A DNA stretch of 7,103 nt from Candidatus Poribacteria bacterium (GTDB lineage: Bacteria; Poribacteria; WGA-4E; WGA-3G). The position numbers and the translations under genes were made by a program. Under the pieces are notes generated by a model. That model was given only the letters and a program-made list of their open reading frames with translations, made no database searches and was not told where the DNA came from. Location of the stretch: assembly GCA_009835515.1 (NCBI GenBank), contig VXXH01000519.1, forward strand, positions 1 through 7,103, given 5' to 3'. Within the stretch, counting starts at the first letter, position 1. Each line of letters begins with the position of its first letter. Below, one piece after another: positions 1 through 3,901 of this stretch.

Positions 1-257
1 CTATCCCTATACGCCAAACCCATAGGAATATACATATGCTAAAGTGAACCAAGTTTTTTATTGGCAGTATTCTCTTTGGGAAATTTATTGAAATTCATTT
101 TTTCCCATTGTTATCAGTGAAACATTCCAATTGTTAATGACACAATTTGCAAGCCAAAAGGGTGCATGTTTTTAAAAAGTCGTAAAAATTAGGGACCATG
201 CGAGGTGCGCTTACCCGTTGCTTTGTATATAGCGTAGCAAATTACATGCCACCCGGA

Positions 258-280
258 AATTCGCATGAAATCTGCGAATT
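258..280. repeat. Inverted repeat, 8-bp perfect arms
   Basis: AATTCGCA (258-265) and TGCGAATT (273-280) are perfect reverse complements separated by 7 bases. There is no T-run on either side, so it does not look like an intrinsic terminator. It could be a protein-binding site or a stable hairpin in the 3' region of the propeller transcript. No function can be assigned. Confidence 0.5.
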
Positions 281-308
281 GTGACCTATTGCCACTATAA
301 CCTATAAT
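279..308 (+). promoter_or_regulatory. Possible sigma70-like promoter, plus strand
   Basis: TTGTGA (279-284) and a consensus TATAAT (303-308) are separated by 18 bases. A transcript from here would run rightward, antisense to the propeller gene, because no plus-strand gene follows. In AT-rich DNA such a pair arises readily by chance, so this is a weak call. Confidence 0.2.
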
Positions 309-312
309 TCGC

Positions 313-329
313 TGTTCACTTCTTGAACA
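313..329. repeat. Short inverted repeat, 6-bp arms
   Basis: TGTTCA (313-318) and TGAACA (324-329) are exact reverse complements around a 5-base spacer. It sits about 70 bases past the stop of the propeller gene. It is too short and lacks a T-tract, so I do not call it a terminator. Confidence 0.35.
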
Positions 330-395
330 CTGCTATCGGTTATTGAGGTCAATAGAACTATGATAACTTCTTAATTTTTCGCTCTGTACTGGATA

Positions 396-1019
396 TTACC
401 CGGATATGTTGAGTCTATGGATCGTTTTTGCTTTATCTTCGCCATACCATAACGCTATGCCGTCCCAAGTCAATCCATGTGGTTCGCTTGGACATGAAAC
501 GGAGTCGAGTACCTCACCAGATTCGGGATGAATTCGGTAAATAACATGGTCATTTGTATCGGCGTTCCAAAGTGCCTCGCCATCCCATGCGAGTCCGTGT
601 GCGCGTCCGCCAGGGGTTTGAAGTTCGGCAAGGATTTCCCCAGTTTCAGGACACTGTTTGATGAACCGTCCCGTGTTCATGTCAACGCTCCAGAGATGCT
701 CACCATCCCATGCCAACCCGTGTGGTCCCTCTGCTGGCGATGAAAAGGTTGTGAGTACCTCCAAATCCGGTACTGTGAGTTTGTAAAATGTCTGTTGCCA
801 TATACTATTGTACCAAAGATGCTCACCTGCCCACTCCAACCCGGCACTACCCGGGTAAGGCGGCGTAAGTGTTAGCAAAACCTCACCGGTCTCAGGATCA
901 ATTTCATGGATGGGGCCGACACCTTCAACACTCCAGAGTGATGCCCCTCGCCATGCAAGTCCATTGGTCCCGGCACCGGGAGATGGAATTTGATGATGTC
1001 CATTTGTTGCTTCACGCAC
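396..1019 (-). CDS. Five-repeat beta-propeller-like protein, function unknown
   Basis: The 207-residue product consists almost entirely of five copies of an approximately 40-residue unit. Each begins with an (H/N/A)GL-x-W-x-G-x-x-LW signature (HGLAWDGEHLW, HGLAWDGEALW, HGLTWDGIALW and two more diverged copies) and carries an I-x-x-x-(N/H/D)PE(S/T)GE(V/I)L turn between copies. Counted from the first ATG of the frame, the signatures start near residues 36, 76, 117, 158 and 198. This resembles SMP-30/Vgb/glutaminyl cyclotransferase-type propellers, but no catalytic residues are recognisable. I infer one small five-bladed propeller and assign no enzyme activity. I chose the GTG at 1019 because GGAGGT (1034-1029) sits 9 bases upstream. 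The ATG at 1067 has no such site and would translate the end of the neighbouring repeat element. No signal peptide is visible from the GTG, so the protein is probably cytoplasmic. It lies 137 bp after queG, with repeat element 1 between them. The stop is TAA. Confidence 0.75.
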   Translation of the reverse strand: MREATNGHHQIPSPGAGTNGLAWRGASLWSVEGVGPIHEIDPETGEVLLTLTPPYPGSAGLEWAGEHLWYNSIWQQTFYKLTVPDLEVLTTFSSPAEGPHGLAWDGEHLWSVDMNTGRFIKQCPETGEILAELQTPGGRAHGLAWDGEALWNADTNDHVIYRIHPESGEVLDSVSCPSEPHGLTWDGIALWYGEDKAKTIHRLNISG

Positions 1020-1028
1020 TGTTTTTCT

Positions 1029-1034
1029 ACCTCC
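1029..1034 (-). promoter_or_regulatory. Shine-Dalgarno site that fixes the GTG start
   Basis: GGAGGT on the minus strand lies 9 bases before the GTG at 1019-1017. It falls inside the longer frame that begins at the ATG at 1067, which argues that the longer N-terminus is not used. Confidence 0.7.
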
Positions 1035-1054
1035 GGAGAAATAGTTTTCAGTAC

Positions 1055-1073
1055 GATTTTTTTTCAAAAAATC
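1055..1073. terminator. A/T-rich hairpin, weak terminator candidate
   Basis: GATTTTTT (1055-1062) and AAAAAATC (1066-1073) form perfect 8-bp arms around a 3-base loop, between queG and the propeller gene and inside repeat element 1. The stem is almost pure A-T. As a bidirectional terminator it would be weak, and the call rests only on the run of T residues. Confidence 0.3.
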
Positions 1074-1107
1074 TTTCAGTCGTCAGTTGTCAGAAAAAGA
1101 CATTCGG

Positions 1108-1135
1108 ATTATCAGATACCTCTTTTAACTGACAA
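1108..1135 (-). promoter_or_regulatory. Possible sigma70-like promoter for the propeller gene
   Basis: Read on the minus strand, TTGTCA (1135-1130) and GATAAT (1113-1108) are separated by 16 bases, with the GTG start about 90 bases further on. Both boxes belong to repeat element 1. The -35-like box is part of the heptamer arm, so it could be coincidental. Copies 2 and 3 have TTAGAT at the equivalent of the -10 box. Confidence 0.25.
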
Positions 1136-1156
1136 CTGATAACTGATAACTGATAA

Positions 1157-2293
1157 CTATTTCCTTGTTTCTGAAATAGCGTCCTGAATTTCAGCGATCA
1201 CTTCTTGTTCGGTTTCAATAGTTAGTTGCGTCTGTAGTATCTGCTTGGCGGTATCGCCTCCGATTTTTCCCAATGCCCAAGCGGCATGGCTCCGAACCAA
1301 AGGCTCGTCATCAGTTAACGCGTCTTTGAGTGCAGGAACAGCGCGCGGTTCGCCCCAATTACCGATAGCGACGAGGACATTCCGCAAGAACCCGCGGCGT
1401 TTGGTACGTTTGATCGGGCTTCCCTTGAACCTTCGGCTAAATTCGTGTTGTGTCATACCGATAAGCGATAGTAATTTAGGCGTAAGGTTTCCGTCGCGCG
1501 GTCGAAACGCAGGCTCGTCCGTCGGCACGGCTTTACTATTCCATGGACAGACCTCTTGGCAGATGTCGCACCCAAAGATTAAGTTTCCGATTTTTGGGCG
1601 TAATGCCTTCGGAATGCTTTCCTTGAGTTCGATTGTCAGATAAGAGATGCAAAGTCGAGAATCAAGGAGATTCGGCTCAATAATTGCATCCGTCGGACAT
1701 GCTTCAATGCAGCGTGTACAAGTCCCACAACTCCCGCGGAGGGAAGGGGTATCCGATTCCAAGTCGACATTGATGAGTACCTCCGCGAGGAAATACCAAG
1801 ACCCGGAACGCCAATGGATTAGATTGGTATTCTTGCCGATCCAGCCGATTCCTGCCTTTTGGGCATATTCCCTTTCGATGATGGGCGCGGTATCAACACA
1901 AATGCGAGTTTTCAATTCGGTTTCAGCTGTCTGCCGAATAAAATCAATAAGCTCAGAAAGACGTTGACGGATGACATCGTGATAGTCGTCGCCCCAAGCG
2001 TAACGGGAAATCTGTCCACGTGCGGGGTCATCTGCGAATGCTTTCGGCGGATCAAGCGTGTAATAGTTCATTGCGAGGCTGATAACAGATTTCGCCTCTG
2101 CCATAAGTTGACGGACATCAACCTTGAGCGGTAGATGCTTTTTGAGGTAGCTCATTTTCCCGGCATAACCGCTTTCTACCCATTGCCGATAACGCACAAT
2201 TGTTTCACTGCGTGCCGCAGGTGTAATCCCGACGAGTTCAAATCCGAGTTCTTTTGCGTGCGTATGAATTTGTTGCGTTAGTGCTAACATCAT
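1157..2293 (-). CDS. queG: Epoxyqueuosine reductase QueG
   Basis: QueG carries out the last step of queuosine synthesis, reducing epoxyqueuosine to queuosine in the tRNA anticodon wobble position with cobalamin and two [4Fe-4S] clusters. The 378-residue product is almost exactly the length of E. coli QueG (379). Visible hallmarks are the VDTAPIIER segment with the conserved Asp at about residue 134, the following AGIGWIGKNTNLI stretch, ferredoxin-type cysteines C189, C192, C195 and C199-Pro, and a second set C242, C245 and C249-Pro with C215 nearby. A C-terminal HEAT-like repeat spans about 310-350 (AVPALKDAL, VRSHAAWALGKIG). The frame is open to an ATG at 2338. I place the start at 2293 because that ATG overlaps the pheA stop as ATGA, where family members begin, and the longer start would add 15 unlikely residues; an adjacent ATG at 2290 is also possible. 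It is probably translationally coupled to pheA. The TAG stop is formed by the terminus of repeat element 1. Confidence 0.95.
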   Translation of the reverse strand: MMLALTQQIHTHAKELGFELVGITPAARSETIVRYRQWVESGYAGKMSYLKKHLPLKVDVRQLMAEAKSVISLAMNYYTLDPPKAFADDPARGQISRYAWGDDYHDVIRQRLSELIDFIRQTAETELKTRICVDTAPIIEREYAQKAGIGWIGKNTNLIHWRSGSWYFLAEVLINVDLESDTPSLRGSCGTCTRCIEACPTDAIIEPNLLDSRLCISYLTIELKESIPKALRPKIGNLIFGCDICQEVCPWNSKAVPTDEPAFRPRDGNLTPKLLSLIGMTQHEFSRRFKGSPIKRTKRRGFLRNVLVAIGNWGEPRAVPALKDALTDDEPLVRSHAAWALGKIGGDTAKQILQTQLTIETEQEVIAEIQDAISETRK

Positions 2294-3357
2294 GGAGTCC
2301 CACGCGGATAGGATCCGATAACATTGACATTCTGACACACTTCTTCAAGCTGCTCAAGTGCCACAAGGACACGTTCGTCAGCGATATGGCCCTTCATCTC
2401 AGCAAAGAAGATATACTCCCAGGGTTTGATTCGTGATGGGAGAGATTCAAGATAAGTTAAACTCAACTGGGCTTTCTCTAAAACACCGAGGGCTTGGTGG
2501 AGTGCCCCAATTTTGTCTCGAACTGCAAAAAAGAGCGAGGTCCGATCATGTCCGCTTGGGTCCGACATCTGACTCCCGATGATAAAGAAGCGGGTTGTGT
2601 TATTCGGTTCATCCATAATGGCGTTTGCAACAATTGGAATCTGATAAATCTCGCTTGCGAGTTCACTTGCGATCGCGGCTGCTGATGGTTCTTGTGAAGC
2701 ACGTTGTGCGGCTTCAGATGTACTGACAACTTCAATCTGTTCAACATTACCGAGATGCCTACTTAGCCACGCCCTGCATTGCGCGAAAGGTTGTGGATGC
2801 GAGTAAATACACTGAATTTCTGTGAGCGGTGACTTTGACAACAAGTGCTGTTTTATCGGTTGAAACGTCTCTGCACAGATCCACAAGGGTGTGTGTTGGA
2901 AGCGTTCTAAAACATCCCGAACAGTGCCTTGCAGCGAATTTTCGATAGCGACCACACCGTAATCTGCTCTACCAGATTCAACCTCAGTAAAGATGTCAAC
3001 CTGCGGATGGATAGGGACAAATTCAGTTAACGCGCCGAAATGATATCGAGCCGCTAAGTGTCCGAAACTACCAACTGGACCGAGAAAAGCGACCCGTTCG
3101 GGTTCCTGCAAAGAACGGGAGGCAGATAGTATTTCGGTCCAAATCGCTTCAAGCGCATCTTCGGGGATCTTACCCTCATTCTGTGCCATCAAGCGTGCAA
3201 TAACTTGCTTCTGCCGATGCGGAACATAAACCTGCGCAACGCCTGTTTCTGCTTTCACCGCACCGACCTTCTTGGAAACCTCTGCTCGCTTCTGTAGCAG
3301 TGCTAAAATCTGGTCGTCAATTTCGTTGATCTGGTCGCGGTACTCAGTTAATTCCAA
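2290..3357 (-). CDS. pheA: Bifunctional chorismate mutase / prephenate dehydratase (P-protein)
   Basis: This cytoplasmic protein converts chorismate to prephenate and then to phenylpyruvate, the committed route to phenylalanine. Three domains are visible in 355 residues. An AroQ-type chorismate mutase spans about 1-85, with likely active-site residues R7, R24, K35, R48, S80 and Q84; the usual Glu after R48 is Gln49. The prephenate dehydratase spans about 88-262, with FLGPVGSFGHLAA, GVVAIENS (usually PIENS or PVENS), YSHPQPFAQC, STSEAA and NTTRF at 253-257. The ACT domain spans about 273-350, with GALHQAL (284-290) and LESLPSR (303-309). The Phe-binding ESRP motif reads ESLP (L306). The start is TTG at 3357: GGAG lies 9 bases upstream, a TAA closes the frame 18 bases before it, and the next Met is residue 57. 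The stop TGA overlaps the queG ATG. Confidence 0.95.
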   Translation of the reverse strand: MELTEYRDQINEIDDQILALLQKRAEVSKKVGAVKAETGVAQVYVPHRQKQVIARLMAQNEGKIPEDALEAIWTEILSASRSLQEPERVAFLGPVGSFGHLAARYHFGALTEFVPIHPQVDIFTEVESGRADYGVVAIENSLQGTVRDVLERFQHTPLWICAETFQPIKQHLLSKSPLTEIQCIYSHPQPFAQCRAWLSRHLGNVEQIEVVSTSEAAQRASQEPSAAAIASELASEIYQIPIVANAIMDEPNNTTRFFIIGSQMSDPSGHDRTSLFFAVRDKIGALHQALGVLEKAQLSLTYLESLPSRIKPWEYIFFAEMKGHIADERVLVALEQLEEVCQNVNVIGSYPRGTP

Positions 3358-3366
3358 AGAATAGAT

Positions 3367-3370
3367 CTCC
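3367..3370 (-). promoter_or_regulatory. Shine-Dalgarno site for the TTG start of pheA
   Basis: GGAG on the minus strand is 9 bases before the TTG at 3357-3355. It is the only plausible start signal, because an in-frame TAA lies just upstream and the next Met falls inside the mutase domain. The site abuts the edge of repeat element 2. Confidence 0.65.
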
Positions 3371-3371
3371 G

Positions 3372-3460
3372 TTTACCAGTTTCCAGTTTCCAGAAAAGAG
3401 AGTTTGAGTGAATCTAACATCTCTTTAACTGGTTACTGGTTACTGGTTACTGTTAACTAT
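3372..3460. repeat. Intergenic inverted-repeat element, copy 2
   Basis: The left arm 3376-3393 (CCAGTTTCCAGTTTCCAG) pairs with the right arm from 3429, which is tandem CTGGTTA heptamers; the left arm agrees with the reverse complement of 3429-3446 at 14 of 18 positions. The inner stem is AAAGAGA (3395-3401) with TCTCTTT (3420-3426), a perfect 7 bp. The loop holds AGTGAATCTAA (3407-3417), shared exactly with copy 3. The right end reads ACTAT and supplies the TAG stop of the DUF5069-like gene. The left boundary is uncertain by several bases. The element fills the 99-bp gap before pheA. Confidence 0.75.
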
Positions 3461-3702
3461 CCATTCAATTTCTTCATAGCGGCAATCATTTCATCGTCTG
3501 AGGGATTATCTTTCACCATTTCAACAAACGCCTCAGCACTGAGCTCATGTTCCTCCAGGAACATTTTATCCTGCGGTCACGGATAGATATACTCACCGAT
3601 GATGCCCTGTAATTGTGCGTTGGCTTTATCGCTGATTCTGGCTAACCATGGAATACCGCCGATAATCATATCCCTGTGGCGTGGTTTCCAATCAAGAGCC
3701 AT
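3457..3702 (-). CDS. DUF5069-like protein, probable selenoprotein (in-frame TGA as Sec42)
   Basis: The frame begins at an ATG with an excellent Shine-Dalgarno sequence and runs 81 codons to a TAG, with one TGA at codon 42 (3579-3577). Upstream of it are MALDWKPRHRDMI, GGIPWLARISDKANA and IIGEYIYP; downstream are PQDKMFLEEHELSAEAF, VEMVKDNPSDDEM and IAAMKKLNG. This pattern (LAR-x-x-DKA near the N-terminus, G-x-Y-x-Y-x-C-P-x-D-x-x-F in the middle, a D(D/G)E(M/I) tail) is how I remember DUF5069 proteins, in which Cys stands where the TGA is. Cys-to-TGA in an otherwise intact family frame, followed by a SECIS-like hairpin, indicates selenocysteine. The predicted protein has no Cys at all, so Sec would be its only thiol-like residue. 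The biochemical role is unknown; a redox function is inferred only from Sec. Alternatives are a nonsense mutation or a sequencing error. Truncation at the TGA would leave 41 residues. Reinitiation at Met47 after an AGGA would give 35. No signal peptide or membrane segment is seen. Confidence 0.8.
3547..3564 (-). promoter_or_regulatory. Candidate bacterial SECIS hairpin
   Basis: On the minus strand, ATGTTCC and GGAACAT form a perfect 7-bp stem closed by the loop TGGA. The stem begins 12 bases after the TGA, and the apical loop begins 19 bases after it. Published descriptions of bacterial SECIS elements, as I recall them, place the loop about 16-37 bases after UGA with a G among its first two bases; both hold here. 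The hairpin encodes Met47 to His52 of the same protein. SelB binding itself cannot be seen from sequence. Confidence 0.7.
3577..3579 (-). other. In-frame TGA, predicted selenocysteine codon
   Basis: This codon sits between Pro41 (CCG) and Pro43 (CCG), at the position where I recall a conserved Cys before Pro in DUF5069 members. TGA differs from the Cys codons TGT and TGC only in the third base. Reading through keeps a coherent 39-codon frame to a normal TAG. Confidence 0.75.
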
Positions 3703-3708
3703 CTGTTT

Positions 3709-3718
3709 CACCTCCTTT
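3709..3718 (-). promoter_or_regulatory. Strong ribosome binding site of the DUF5069-like gene
   Basis: AAAGGAGGTG on the minus strand ends 6 bases before the ATG at 3702. It is the closest match to the anti-Shine-Dalgarno consensus in the window, which is hard to reconcile with the downstream frame being only a decayed remnant. Confidence 0.85.
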
Positions 3719-3900
3719 AATAGTTATCAGTACAGTTTGCTACGCAAACCTTTCGGTTATCAGTTGTCGGTTAAGCGGGTTGTGTATCGTCCAAACTCTC
3801 TTTTTAATCACCAGTTTTTAAAAGAACGGCTGTAGTGAATCTAAATACTTCTTTAACTCTCACTGCGAGGCAAACTGACAACCGATAACCGACAACTGGT
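3719..3900. repeat. Intergenic inverted-repeat element, copy 3 (longer, possibly composite)
   Basis: It starts with an AATAGTTATCAG-type terminus and carries a small palindrome GTTTGC-TAC-GCAAAC (3735-3749). The left arm 3753-3770 matches the reverse complement of the right arm 3875-3892 at 16 of 18 positions (TCGGTTAT-rich). The core has AAAGAA (3821-3826) pairing with TTCTTT (3849-3854) around AGTGAATCTAA (3834-3844), shared exactly with copy 2. About 45 extra bases between left arm and core (3774-3818) include CTCTTTTTAATCACCAGT, which itself resembles the core-to-arm junction of the family, so two copies may be merged or nested here. It fills the 199-bp gap between the UPF0182 and DUF5069-like genes. 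Confidence 0.7.
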
Positions 3901-3901
3901 T

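Larger units (their letters stand above)
1..395. other. Gene-poor AT-rich stretch downstream of the propeller gene
   Basis: I see no convincing gene on either strand. The longest start-to-stop candidate I noticed is a 28-codon frame at 198-284 with no clear ribosome binding site. The stretch contains two small inverted repeats (258-280 and 313-329) and a sigma70-like box pair at 279-308 on the plus strand. The ten bases GCGTAGCAAA near 232-241 are the complement of part of the GTTTGCTACGC string at 3735-3745 in the intergenic repeat element. This region could therefore contain a degraded relative of those elements, but I could not align more than that. Confidence 0.5.
1041..1160. repeat. Intergenic inverted-repeat element, copy 1
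   Basis: This 120-bp element is bounded by ATAGTT (1041) and AACTAT (1160). Inside are an A/T hairpin (1055-1073), a left arm 1077-1093 (CAGTCGTCAGTTGTCAG), an inner stem AAAAGA (1095-1100) with TCTTTT (1121-1126), and a right arm from 1129. The right arm is built of tandem heptamers: CTGACAA once and CTGATAA three times. The left arm matches the reverse complement of 1129-1145 at 15 of 17 positions. The right terminus contributes the TAG stop codon of queG. The organisation matches copies at about 3372-3460 and 3719-3900. It could be a MITE- or REP-like element, or a conserved RNA hairpin. Confidence 0.75.

Noticed and set aside
198..284. 28-codon plus-strand frame beginning at ATG 198
   Set aside because: No clear ribosome binding site, no recognisable sequence, and a length expected by chance.
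1041..1160. A CRISPR array, suggested by the short repeated units
   Set aside because: The repeats are contiguous 7-base units with no spacers, arranged as inverted arms; no cas genes are present.
2290..2292. The pheA TGA as another recoded codon, or TGA reassigned to Trp or Gly
   Set aside because: A TAG follows after one further codon, the protein already has full family length, and the TGA overlaps the queG start. Trp is encoded by TGG throughout.
2294..2338. Longer N-terminus of QueG starting at ATG 2338
   Set aside because: It would overlap pheA by 49 bases; the ATGA start gives the expected 378 residues.
3457..3702. Reading the DUF5069-like gene as a simple pseudogene
   Set aside because: Only one stop, exactly at the presumed conserved Cys, a strong ribosome binding site, no frameshift, and a SECIS-like hairpin. 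It stays as the main alternative but is less likely.
3404..3835. Plus-strand frames of 60 and 78 codons across the region of the DUF5069-like gene
   Set aside because: They run antisense to a better-supported minus-strand gene and through the repeat elements, with no family-like sequence.
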